Shown here: one piece after another, positions 1-11,547 of the stretch
How the letters are laid out: every line of letters begins with the position of its first letter
Numbering within the stretch: position 1 is the first letter of the stretch
Source: Limnephilus marmoratus
Lineage: Eukaryota; Arthropoda; Insecta; Trichoptera; Limnephilidae
Assembly: GCA_917880885.1 (NCBI GenBank)
Contig: OU862910.1
Location: 14,768,710-14,832,709, forward strand
Direction: 5' to 3'
DNA: 64,000 nt
Made by a program: the position numbers and the translations under genes
Notes under the pieces: generated by a model
Database searches by the model: none
Seen by the model: the letters and a program-made list of their open reading frames with translations, nothing else
What the model was told of the DNA's origin: nothing

Positions 1-123
1 TACTTGAACGGCCCCTAAATTACTCGTATGAAATTTAATCATCTTTGTTTTTAATCATTTTTCATGTATAAAAATTTTAATAAATTAAGTTTCGTCTCAA
101 ACTGTTAACTTATTTAATTTCAG

Positions 124-2240
124 AAAACAACGTTTTTGGTGTCTCTCTTTTGACGCTTGTACGAAAAGACCATTTGGTTGCTGGAGAAGCAGGAACTGTT
201 GTCCCAAAAATCTATCGCCTTCTATTAGATGCACTAATTAATAGAGTTTACGAAGAAGGCATCTTGAGAATAGCTGGAAACAAGCACAAAGTAAGTTATT
301 TAATGTTAACATAATCAATGAACATGACCGATTTTAATTAGGTCTGTAGCTCAATTGGTAAAATTTTGTTCCCAGTAAGGATCTGGGTTCGAGTCTCAGT
401 TGCGACTGTTATATTTTTATTTTCTCTGTCTATTTTCATAAAGTTTCAATGACTAATATCAAAATAATGATAGTCACCGGACAACTCAGAATGAAATCAA
501 CTCAACACGTCCTTTGAAAAATCATTAAAAGTGATGAAAAAATATATTAAAAAATTGGTTAAATAGGTTATGTTATGTTAGATCAAGTTTTGGGCTATTT
601 TTCGGTTATTTTTTTTTTTCCTAGCTTTTAATGACTTTTCTAAGAGGCGTTGTGTTGACTTGATTCTGAGTTAGCATGGAACCGAGTCTTTTATGGTACC
701 ATATCTAATAATTTTCATAAAATATTAAAATGTTTAACAATATGGAAATGCTAATGATGTGATGTTTTTTTCAGGTGGAACTCCTCTGTAGTGAAATAGA
801 ACGTAGTTTTTATACTGAACCTCGGGTGGTAGAAGAGGCCATCGCTGCAGCAGGTTCCCACGATGTTGCTGCTACACTCAAAAGGTTCCTCAGAGAGCTT
901 CCACAACCAATTCTCACTACAGAGCTGGTTACTCTGTTTTATCAAACTCACGGTATGTAGCTTTTTTAATATAGATTTTCTGTTTCGTTATTTTTTAATA
1001 ATCAAATACAATCGAACAAACAAAAAAGATTCTGTTCCTCACTTGCCTTGTTCCAGTGTTCAAATTTCCGTTTTTTTATCATATTCCTCAAACAGACAAT
1101 CTCAAAGTGATATTCTCCCGGGGGAAATCCTCCGTGGGTTGAACCTGTTTAGATTAATCTTTACGACAAATCGGCTTACAGTATGGACATCAAAAAATAT
1201 GCTACGGATAAATCGAAGCTTTTACTAGCTTTCCTAGAATTACAATAAAATTATTATTTACAAAAAATATAAGCGTAAACCACTAAAAAAAAAAAGTTTA
1301 ACTATAAAGTGATACAATTAAAAAATATCTCTTTATGGCCGAGACTATTTTTGAGGTTTTGTATGTTCTAACTTTTTTTTTCGTTCTTATAAAATTATGG
1401 ACAAAATAAATTAAAACCACTTTTTCGCTTACTTGCCTCGTGCAAATAAGACGCTCTATTTTAAAATTTTGCAGGCGTGAGAATCAAAATATTTCTAGCG
1501 TTAATATTCCTCTTAAAATCTAAACACGCTTTCCAAGAAAGAACCCTGCACGCAATAGTGGATTTTACAATTATTGGTGATGTTCTTTCACATCAAATGA
1601 ACATAGCATCTCTTGTTTTAGCGTTGGATGGCCCCGCACAAGGAAGAGCTTTAAATCTTCTAGTTCTGCTGATGACATTTGAGCACCGAGCCACCTTGCT
1701 GGAGCTACTCCTGCTGATGAACCAGATCTGCCGATGCCAAGCTTCTAACAAGATGTCCGAGCATAATGTGGCCATGATCATCGCACCAACACTATTCCCT
1801 CCCAGGTGAAATTTTAAATTTGAAGTCATCTAATTATCATATTATTAAAATGAATAAGTTTAATTTATCTCTCATTCTTTATAAGTAGATCAGATGTCAC
1901 TCATATGCAATTTTTAATAGATTGATGCAATAAAATTAATAGCCCATGTGTCCAATGACTTAAATTAAATGCAATTGAAGATTGTACTCGTACAACCATA
2001 TTATCATAAGACAAAGGCAATTTTATTGAGAGTTATTTGTTTTTTGTCCATTTCAGTCTCGTGATGAGACCGAGCGATGGTTTGGAGGCCCAGCTACAGA
2101 TGGCTGCTAACAGTTGCCGTGTGACAGAAGCCCTCATGAGGTACAGCGATAACCTGTGGCTTGTACCTCCCACATTGGCTTCACAACTCGACAGGAAGCC
2201 TCATGTACGTAGGACTAATGGACACACGGGAAACTTATGA
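124..2240 (+). CDS. conu: RhoGAP-domain protein, 3' part of gene (conundrum/ARHGAP18-like)
   Basis: Four coding exons join with consistent phase: 124-290, 775-952, 1622-1805 and 2057-2240 (TGA at 2238-2240). All have GT donors and AG acceptors; the start lies left of the window. The product is a RhoGAP domain. GILRIAG carries the expected arginine finger, FLRELPQPIL follows it, and HNVAMIIAPTLF carries the Asn of the RhoGAP core. The protein ends after a WLVP segment and a short basic tail. RhoGAPs speed GTP hydrolysis by Rho-family GTPases and so act on the actin cortex. The layout of the domain followed by a tail with 'RYSDNLWLVP' recalls the ARHGAP18/28/40 group, called conundrum in flies. 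The family assignment is from motif memory; RhoGAP is certain, the subfamily is likely. The donor at 953 and the acceptor at 1621 were chosen because they alone keep the frame and remove an unconserved stretch upstream of 1622. Confidence 0.88.
341..407 (+). repeat. tRNA-like sequence (SINE head or tRNA pseudogene)
   Basis: In the first RhoGAP intron. An A-box-like stretch (TAGCTCAATTGGTA) lies about 35 bp before a B-box (GGTTCGAGTC) with a good T-arm stem. The acceptor stem pairs in only about three positions and the D-arm is degenerate, so this is not a working tRNA. It is most likely a tRNA-derived SINE head. Confidence 0.5.
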
Positions 2241-3828
2241 AGCCTCCATCATGGGTCGAACTTATGATCGCCGCCGCATCATTAATCAGACTTAGGAAAC
2301 TCACGCTTGCTACATCATTATTTCTTTTATAAATTCAGAAAACAAATGATCGCTTCATCGTGATTTCTTTCCAATGAGCCATTTGGATGTAATATGGACC
2401 ATAAAATAAGATTAATTTATTTTTAGCTTGTGACACCAGCTTATTTAAAAAATCTTATCAAATCTCTCTAGATTATTGATAAAATCAAGAGCGTTTGTTA
2501 CCCATTAAATTTTCCTTTGATAATACATAATATTTCACAGACGTGAAAATAAGTTACATAATTATTCGAAGAAAATTTGTATATATTTATTATAAATTCG
2601 CTTATTGACTATTTGAATGTAGTCAACGGTTGCAAAGACATATTAATTTATGAAAGTATTTCTATAAATTTGTAAATTTTAAAATACTGAACAGTAATTA
2701 TTTAAGTTAGTAAATTATTCCCATTAAGATTTGGGCCAATAGAAAATTAATGTAAATCAACGAGTCAATTTCTTTTGTGCCTTTGCGAAATCCAATACTA
2801 TATTCAAATATTATTGTGTATTTAATACTTTGTAACATTTTATTTGTATATCGTCGATGGTAATTAGTTAGTTGTCGCTCAAAATGTTTTATCGAATATA
2901 AATTATCGTCGCTTTGCTATATAAGTATCGCACAATAAACTTAAGACCATTTCTGCAATGTAAATATCACGAGCTTCATCGAGGTTTTTCGGAATAAGTC
3001 GCTTTACGAAATAAGTTACCAACAATGTGATTCATTATGTTTAAAGACTCACAGTTTTTTTTTTTTATAATTTTCAATATTATTATTTATTATTACTTGT
3101 AGTAGGGAATGTGTTGAGAATGTTTCCATTGTTTAATGGAAAGTGTAGGTTTTATACCTAGTAGCCAAAGCAATATCAAAGAAATATCATTAAAAGCACT
3201 TCTTAGTTTTTACATATTTCACTAAGAATAAGCAACATTTTGTGAATACTTGTGTCGACGTAAATAATAGTAATAATATGCTTTTTCTACTCCGATGCTG
3301 ATATTTAAAAAAATGCATTTTTATTTTATTTGTAGTAATCTGTGGTTTTTTATATTACTGTCTTTTTGGCACATTAATTCCGAGTTGAGCCTGCTGCTAT
3401 CTTCCAATTTCAATGCACAGTTCTTTACTTTGAAAACTTAAATACAAATACCGATAAAAAGACGGCTGTAAAAAAATTATTGACTTAAAAAAATTTTGGA
3501 AAATAAACTGAATTTTTTTTATTTTCAATGAGCGTTGTTTGGCATAACTGACAGAATCATATCGGTTTCTCCGTAGAAGACACCAATGTATTTTATATTT
3601 ATTTCTTTGAACAAACTTTTCTACTTATTTGCTTGTACAAAAAGAAGACTGATATTAATGTGAAATGTAATGTATAATGTGTTTATAATAAAATTATCTA
3701 ATTGTTTACCCATAATTCTTTTTAGTATAAATACATTTGAAAAATACAGAATTTGTTTCAATTCCACCCTAAAAATAAAAATCGAGTGCAGTTTGCACGC
3801 GTTAGAAGTGAAACCTTCATCCACAGTC
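2241..3828. other. 3' UTR and flank of the RhoGAP gene
   Basis: AT-rich and without a coding reading frame. A possible polyadenylation signal AATAAA lies at 2934-2939. Nothing else is recognisable up to the hAT-like terminus at 3829. Confidence 0.5.
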
Positions 3829-6778
3829 CAGAGGTTCCCAAACTTATTTTTCTCGTAGACCCCTTTCAAAATTTTACTGATTTCGGTGGACCCCCTGCTG
3901 CTACATTTCTACCATATTCCAAAAACTGAACAAAAACACGAAGATTAGATCTGACGATGGAAATTTGTGTCGCGGTTGAGTTCCAACCCTAAATTCGGAG
4001 TGGTATAAATAAAAAGAAAAATAATGTATTTTCTTGTGTTCTATTTATCAATAATATATTACAGACTTAGGGGGAAATACATGTAGATGACTCAATTTTT
4101 TTATTTCATAAATTGTTAGTATAACTATTTAAGAATATGTTCCCAAAGTTTTAAATAAAAATTTCAATTCGTTCCGGTATTTATTTATTTATTAATTTTC
4201 GGAAAATCGACAGTTTATATTTATTTCAGTTTTTACATAGTATTAAATAGCCAAAATAAACCAATTACGGATTTCCTCCTTGTGACTTTACTTCGACTTA
4301 GACAGCATAATAAGAATAAGTAAATTAATTTTATAAAAAAGGAATATAAATCCAAAATTATATAAAACAAAAAAAAATACATATATACTCAAAACAATTT
4401 TTTTAATATAAAATGAAAAATTACAAAACAAAAAATCTATCAATACATTGGTAGCCATGGAGAGAGGTTGTACATATAAATCAAATCATAACAGAAATAA
4501 ACAATAAAAACATAACATTATTCAAGAACCATCAGATAAATACTCTTTTATGGACCTTTTATATTCGGTAAGTTTGCAATTGAAAATATCCACATTGGAT
4601 AATACGTATTACGAGGGTGTTTGTGCCGAACCGCGTGGTAAACTTGAAACTCATTTTTCTCCAAACAATTTTTTTGAAATTTGTGTGCACTCTAGCTCAG
4701 AAAGCTTTCAACCAAACATTTTAAAGATGTGCAGATACCTTATTTATATAATTACGCTCTGTGTGAACCGAAATTCGTAGTAATATCATTGTCAAAAGTA
4801 TTTTTTATTGCAAAAAAATGGCAAAAAAATCAAGGTTTCCTGTTTACACACCTGTAAAAAATTTAATTTCCATTTTTTGGGGAAAATTTAGGTTTGCGTA
4901 GAAGAGGCACATGTTCTTAAATTAAATTCAAAACCCTATTGATTTGAGAAGAAAACTGTGACCTCCAAAATGCGCACAAAAGCTACGTCTGATGATGACG
5001 TTTGATGTATAGCAGCTGATAATGTTCATATTTTGAAAATTATCAGCTGCTATGCATGAAAAATTTATAATATTTTCTTAAATAGATACCTACATAAAAT
5101 GACCTCAAAGTTTCAATAAATTATACATATTTCCTCCATGCCAAAAGAATTCATGAAAATCATAAAAAACCTGATAAAAGTCCTGCATTTCCCACCTTAA
5201 TAGAATTAAATATCGAATACGCAAGTTTTTACAAGTAACGGTCGCTGACCTTCTACGAATACACTACTCAAAAAAATTAAGGGAGGTTTTTTAAAAAAGG
5301 AAATTATTGTTAAATATTAATGCTATCTCATAGACATCCAAATGGATAGACAAGCAGTTACAGATGAGGGGTAAAACCAAACTATGGAGAGCGAAGAGGG
5401 GAAAGATGACTGTCATTCGTTGAACAATCAATCTGACAGTATATAGGCATCTCGCATTACAATATCACCATTTAGTTCTTAAAAGCAAAATCTGCTTTGA
5501 ATGAATAGACCTTTTTACATGGGAGCGCGAATTGCTTGCCATGTTCAAAACATATTTGCTAAGGCCAAATGCTCGCCCCAAAAAGACTCGCGCCAATACA
5601 CATATCAATATTTTGTTTCCGTGTTTAGTTAAAACACTTTTACAAATGTTTCATAATTTACTTACCCCTGTAACCAGCGACGAGCACATTGGAGTACCGC
5701 CATTCGCTATGTGTACATTGATACGTAGATATATTGTATAGCACAAGCTGCCGTTATTTCGTTAAATGTATGGATGTCAGCTTCTCGCTGTTCACGGCAA
5801 GAATGATGACGTCACACATTTTAGATTCAAGCGAGGCTATATCCCCTCCCCATGGAGCGAGCCGGTTCCAAGGAGGAGCTCCAGCCGGCGCCATGTGGAG
5901 GGGGAAATAATATGTTTTTATCACTTAGGGCAGGTCCAGATATATTCATATGTCCGTGTGCTATCTGATTCATAAGCCGGCCTAACTGAAAAAAAAATTC
6001 AAGCCTGTGTACCAAAAAAATAGCAAAAAATTAGGATTGCATGAGAACCGTAGCTCCTAAAAAAAATGCCAAAAATATGAAAATTATAATCTTAAAGCTT
6101 CAAATTGCTTTTTTTAAAGTCTCAATACGACCATTTTTCACCGAAATACAGTCTGTCAAAAAACACCGAAAAAAATGGATTTTTTATGCTCTCTTAATTT
6201 TATTGAGTAGTGTATTATCTGCCTAAATTGATAGTTAACCACTCATTTGCCGCTCGTGCGCCGGCGTATCATGAGACTTTACACGCGATTTTGACCCTTA
6301 TGTATAAAGAAAGTGTATGAAGAACACGGTCAGAATCGCTTGCTCTATTATCGCTCTTTACCATAGAGAAAACCGCAATTAGATTGGTGACTCCATATAA
6401 TTTATATTAATGATTTACCGGAGCACGGGAACGTGCGCAGTTCTTGCGCATGCGCGGGAAAAATTCTTTGGTTTTCAACTTTGACCTTTCTATGTACGAA
6501 ATTTCTCAAGGACGCTGTCAGAATCGCCGGACATTGGGTGTCATGGCTGCCGCTTTTTGCGAACGCTAATTGGTTACAACCAACCCCATTTACTCGCGGC
6601 ATTCAACGAGTTAAAGTCAAGCCAACATTTTTGTTCTTTACTATCGAAACCAGATAAATTTTCGTGGACCCCCAAATACAACTTGTGGACCCCCATTTCT
6701 TTATCACGCCAACTTAGACCCCCGTTGAGTCTCCCATGGACCCCTGGGGGTCCACCCGGACCACTTTGGGAATCACTG
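3829..6778. mobile_element. Non-autonomous hAT-like element, about 2.95 kb
   Basis: The left end starts CAGAGGTTCCCAAACT and the reverse complement of the right end starts CAGTGATTCCCAAAGT. Both are typical hAT-type termini, and both are followed by 'tggaccccc'-rich subterminal sequence. No transposase is visible. A second, much shorter copy in inverse orientation lies at 53853-54219, which confirms that this is a mobile family. No convincing 8 bp target duplication is seen. The interior holds a Tc1/mariner-type MITE and a short inverted repeat near 5010-5055 (CAGCTGATAA with its complement). Confidence 0.65.
5262..6212. mobile_element. Tc1/mariner-type MITE (951 bp) nested in the hAT-like element
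   Basis: Terminal inverted repeats of about 24 bp begin CACTACTCAA at both ends with two mismatches. They are flanked by TA on both sides (5260-5261 and 6213-6214), the duplication expected for the IS630-Tc1-mariner superfamily. The interior has only short, unconvincing reading frames, so it is non-autonomous. Its position inside 3829-6778 shows that it arrived after the hAT-like element. Confidence 0.75.
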
Positions 6779-7687
6779 AATTCCACACAATCTCAACCAA
6801 TAGCTCATAATCAAAGCTTAACAGATCGCATCGCTTGTAGGTACTTTACAAAGGTGAGATTTCATTCTCGCAGGCTAAATCCTATTGATGTATGTGTTTG
6901 TCTCTTTTTAGCGACACTTGTTTCCGTTTCATCGAGTTTCAAATCACAACACTGTTAAAGAAGTTTCACTTCAAAAAAGAAACACAAAATAATTACAAAA
7001 TGAAAAATGCAGGTTCTTATTCATAATGACATTTATTTTTTATAACATTTATGTGCAAAAAACATTACACTAGATTCATTATTGCAAAAGTTCAGAGACA
7101 TTTAAAATACAAAAACACACATTCAAGTTAAATGTAATAGAGTTTGTCCCACACACGGTGCAAAATTCGCAAATATCTGCCTAATTATATGATTCATTAT
7201 ATTTTGCAATTCGTCGTTGCGCCTGCAAAATCCGACAAACGTTTTTTTTGCAAAATCTGTTTTTTACGCTTTGTGATAGAACGAGACATGGCGGATAGGC
7301 CTGTAAAGCGCGTTTTCTAAAATTATAGCTAGTTTCGAAAACTGCAAATTCAGCTATGTATTTTCGCTTAAAAAATGGCTTTCAAAATACTCTATGAAGA
7401 TTCTTTCACATATCGCATTTTGAACTAAAGTAAAACACTTAATATTGCGCCAGTTAATGACACATGGCGGATTTTGCACTGGATTTTGCACATCTTGGTT
7501 CAGAACGCACATATTACAAGTCACGTGACTGGACAGTGGACAGTTGGGTAGTTTTGTTATGATATTCAGTATTGGTGCACGTGCCAGCGGATTATTTACA
7601 TTCATCAAAAAATAATATTTAAGCTTTTAAAACAGTGTGAAATTACATTACAGTGCACGTGCACTCAGCGCACAATAATTTATACAT

Positions 7688-9643
7688 TTGGACATTATTT
7701 CTGAAACAGTTTTGGAGAAAGACGTGGGGAATGTATCCCCAGTTGTAATCTTGACCATGAATAATGATGCTGACAGCATACTCAACCCTGAAACGGGACT
7801 GTTTGAACGAGTTGCACTTTCAAATTCTAACGAAAAATGTGATGAGGATCAACTGGGCACAAATAATCATAGGTTTATTTTGAATCACGAAACGGGACAA
7901 TTCGAATGCTCTGATGCTAACTCTAATTCTAAAGACGATCTATTGACTAATGTACCGAACATAAAGGACAAACGAAAATTGAATAAAAATTTACGAATCC
8001 TGGGGAAAAAATATAGCGGTATTAAACGAGTAAGTGGACGTACAATTTGCGTTAAAAGGGCTCAAAGAAAAATAAAAGAAACACCATGCAATCATCATGG
8101 CTTGAATTTATCCAATAGATCTTTTCTGTGCGGATTGGTTAATGAACAAGCTCGTCTAGACGTGTTTAACTATTTCTGGAGCTTGTCAACATGGGAAGCT
8201 GAGAAAGCTTATATTTTCGGACTTGTGAATATCCGAAGAGTACTCAAGAGGCGACAACGACGACAGCAATTAAAAGGTAGAAGTGCTTGGAAGCGCAAAA
8301 TTGGGGTCGACTGCTCCTTACCCAAGCTTATTGGTGAAAAAGTTAGAGTTTGCACAGAGTTTTTCAACGCCACATTATGTATTACGAAAGATACGTTTGC
8401 TCAATGGATATCATCAACACAGATTGATAACGAAGATGAGACTCAAACAGCTGGGAAACAAAATATCAGAGTTCCTCAGTCTTTGAGGTCAGATTCCGTT
8501 AAAAAACGGTTGGACCTATTGCCTAAAGTTTTGAGTCATTATTGCCGCTCGACTAGTTTAAGAACATACGTGGAGGATTCTTTTAAATCTAAAACAGAAA
8601 TGCATAAAATTTACAAGTCGTGGTCTTCAGAAAACGGCATGACTTGCGTCCAAAGAAAGAAATTCTGTGATATTTTAGAAAGTAACAAAATATCTATATT
8701 TAAACCACGCAAGGATCAATGAGACACATGCGTGTCCCACAAACAGGGAAATCTAAGTAATATACCAAATTCACATTAATAAGAAAAATGAGGCAAGAGG
8801 TGCAAAAAGCTGGCTAATGCATCCTGCTCTGATCAACATTTAGTAGTAACAATGGACCTTCAGAGCACACAGCTTTGTCCGAAACTTTTAGTATCCTCTC
8901 AATATTATAAGCCAAAAATTCAGTTACACGACTTTAACATTCATAAAAACAACACGAAAGATGTTTTTCTGTACTTTTGGTATGAAGGCGATGGAGGTGT
9001 TTCAGCAAATGAGTTTGTTTCTTGTATTATCGATTTTATAGAAGGAGAAATTAGAAAGGGATTCAAAAAAATTACTTTGATATCGGACGGCTGCGCTCAC
9101 CAAAAACAAAAATAAATTCCTCAGCAGTGCTCTGGCAGATATATCGAAGAATATGAATATAGAAATAGAGCAACTCATATTAGAAAAAGGACACACAATG
9201 ATGAAGGTGGATAGCGTCCACTCGACATTGGAAAAGCTTTGTACTCCTCCATTATACTCCCCAACGGATTATGTGGACCGAATGAAGAAAGCTAGACCTT
9301 CCAAACCTTACGTTATTAAGTATCTTGATGAAAGTTTTTTAAGGCTTACGATACACTCCCCAGTAATTACTGCACTATTCGTCCAGGCAAAAAGGTTGGA
9401 GATCCTACAGTTAACCAGATCAGGGGGCTGCTGTACAAACAGGGTGAGGTTATGTACAAACTCCGACACATTGATAACTGGACACTTCTGCCTCAAAGGA
9501 GGAAGCAAGATTTATACACAACACCAAAACCATTATACACAGAACAGAAAAAAAATGATATGTCTAAGTTTGAGCAATTACAATCCTTAAAGTTATATAT
9601 GCATCGAGATTATCATTCATTTTACAATAATCTTAAACACTGA
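7688..9643 (+). pseudogene. Transposase-like gene of a widespread insect family, frameshifted
   Basis: One ancestral reading frame is spread over three frames. An open stretch to 8722 has its first in-frame ATG at 7757. It is followed by a segment starting VVTMDLQS (about 8843-9115), then 9120-9380, then 9380-9643. At least three frameshifts occur, near 8760, 9112 (in an A-rich run) and 9378, and there are stops at 8720-8722 and 9113-9115. Recognisable blocks are two N-terminal copies of ILNxETGxFE, GKKYSGIKR, FNYFWSLSTWEAEKAY, MDLQ, LISDGC, EKGHTMMKVDSVH and a C-terminal HRDYHSFYNNL. I recall this block order from a multicopy family annotated as uncharacterised proteins in many arthropods. 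The acidic residues in MDLQ, SDGC and KVDSVH could form an RNase H-type (DDE/D) catalytic set; that is inference. Confidence 0.7.
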
Positions 9644-10675
9644 TTTTGTTGATTACTATCATACCTTCTATTTTTATAATATTTTAAAGATCTCAATAGT
9701 TATTAGACTAATGTTCAGATTGTTCAGTTTACTAGCAGGCGTTATCATTTTTTTATTTACATAACTAAGAAGTTATTTGTTTTGTTTAAAAGTTGTAATT
9801 ATTGTGATTGTATTATTGTTCAATAATGTTTGGTTTGTAATAAGTAAAATACTAGTTACTATCTACTTGATTTTATTCTTCCAATAAATAAAATGTAATA
9901 ATCTCGAACAGTGGTTTGATAGATTACATTATGTACCTTATATTTTTATAAAATTTTACAGATCTCAATAGTTATTAGTTATTAGACCAGCAGGAGTTAT
10001 CATTGTTTATTTACGTAACTGATATGTTATTTGTTTTGTTCAAATGTTGTAATTATTATGATTGTATTAATGTTGAATAACCTTTGGTTTGTAATAGATA
10101 TAATACTAGTTACTATAATCTACTTGATTTTATTCTTTCAATAAATAAAATGTAATAATCTCGAATAGTGCTTTGGTAGATTACGTACGTAGTTTCTGCT
10201 TTTTATAAAATTTTAAAGATTTCAATAGTTATTAGACCAGCAGGTTATCATCGTTTATTTATATAACTGAGATGTTATTTATTTTGTTTAAAGTTGTATT
10301 TATTATGATTGTATTATTGCTGAACATTGTTTGGTTTGTAATAAGTAGGTATAATACTAATGACTAATGACTCTCTACTTGTTTATCTTCCTTTGATAAA
10401 TGAAATATAATAATCTCAAATACCGATTTTGTTAATAACTTAGGTACTTTTTATTTTTATAAAATTTTAACGATCTCAATAGTTATTAGACAAATGTTTA
10501 ATTTGCTAGCAGGCGTTATCATTGTTTATTTATGCAACTAAATTGTTAATTTGTTTTGTTAAAATGTTGAGATTAATTTAAAATGATTGAATTATTGCTC
10601 AATAATGTTTAGTTTGTAATAGGAATAATACTACTATCTACTTGATTTTATTATTTCAATAAATAAAATTTAACG
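9640..10675 (+). repeat. Four tandem copies of a ~257 bp unit
   Basis: The marker TAATAATCTC recurs at about 9895, 10153 and 10408, and the aligned unit end comes near 10668, giving a period of 255-260 bp. Each unit holds TTAAAGATCTCAATAGTTAT-like, GCAGG(C)GTTATCAT, TTTGGTTTGTAATA and TCAATAAATAAAAT blocks. The array starts at the stop codon of the broken transposase gene, so the repeated unit looks like its 3' untranslated region, each copy carrying AATAAA. Confidence 0.85.
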
Positions 10676-11186
10676 TGTAATTAACTTGTTTTTCCATCTT
10701 ACTCAAAATATTTTTAGTTCACCTTCACTCGATAATTACTAATGTACAAGTAAACTTTCAGCTGGGAAAGATAAAAATTCGTTAGAAATAGGCTATTGGT
10801 TTGTTAAAAATGCTTTACTCATACTTTAGTACATTTAAATTATACGCAATTAAAGAATTAATATCATTTCTAACTAAATGCAAAATCCATTATGTCTAAA
10901 ATATACGTACATAAAAATCCGCTATATGCTGCCTCTAACACAAAGCGTATTTAAAGACCCATACAAAATCAGCTATGTGTCATTTATTCACAAAAACAAA
11001 TATTACTACTAAAGTATTAAATATTTAATTGTAAAATATCATTTATACAAAATCCGACGTAAAGATCTAATTTTCTGTTTATTTGGATTGTAAAAAATGC
11101 GAGCCATTGTTAAATAAATCAGTTTTTTCCTTCTCCTGAAAAGTTACGTTTAACATAGCGGATTTTGCATGCACAGCGACGAATTG

Positions 11187-11547
11187 TTCAACCAGTAATC
11201 ATCTACAAAAACTGATTCACTGCTGTCATTAAAAGTATGTTTTCTCACTTTCACAGATATGGAATAAGTAGGTTGACCCCGGCTGTATATACCATAAATA
11301 ACCATAGTAATACATTCGCTGGCTTTTAATTTACGTATACAATGCTGAGCTCCGTTGTAATCTCTTTCTGAAAAAATGACTGATGATGAATGGGTAGAGA
11401 AAGAAAAAAAATATAAAGGTTAAAATGGAACTCTCAGCAGCAGACAGTAATATGCCAGTTTAATAATATGTGTGTTATTTATGAATCACAACTTCTGCTG
11501 GTCTGCGCAGGCGTGGTGTCTATCGATTCAACATCTACGAGTGACTC
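11187..11547. other. 3' UTR/flank of Cdk10
   Basis: No coding sequence recognised between the right TIR of the unclassified transposon and the Cdk10 stop codon. It probably holds the Cdk10 3' UTR; no clear polyadenylation signal on the minus strand was identified. Confidence 0.35.

Larger units (their letters stand above)
7207..11186 (+). mobile_element. DNA transposon with 30 bp TIRs and repeated subterminal motifs, family unclassified
   Basis: The left terminus (7207-7236) and the complement of the right terminus (11157-11186) share CAATTCGTCG and, further in, TGCAAAATCCG, matching at about 26 of 30 positions. Variants of GCAAAATCCGCTATGT, in either orientation, recur near both ends: 7249, 7287, 7341, 7461 and 7480 on the left; 10880, 10913, 10963, 11047 and 11152 on the right. 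Such arrays are typical of transposase-binding sites. A broken protein gene (7688-9643) and a tandem array (9640-10675) fill the interior. No clear target duplication was found, and a similar motif at 7159 lies just outside the proposed left end. Confidence 0.7.

Noticed and set aside
341..407. Functional tRNA gene
   Set aside because: Poor acceptor stem and D-arm; only the A- and B-box regions are kept.
863..1228. 121-codon plus-strand frame over RhoGAP exon 2
   Set aside because: Out of frame with the RhoGAP exon and with no family likeness; a shadow of the real exon plus intron.
9640..10675. CRISPR-like array
   Set aside because: The sequence is eukaryotic; units are 257 bp direct tandem copies without spacers.
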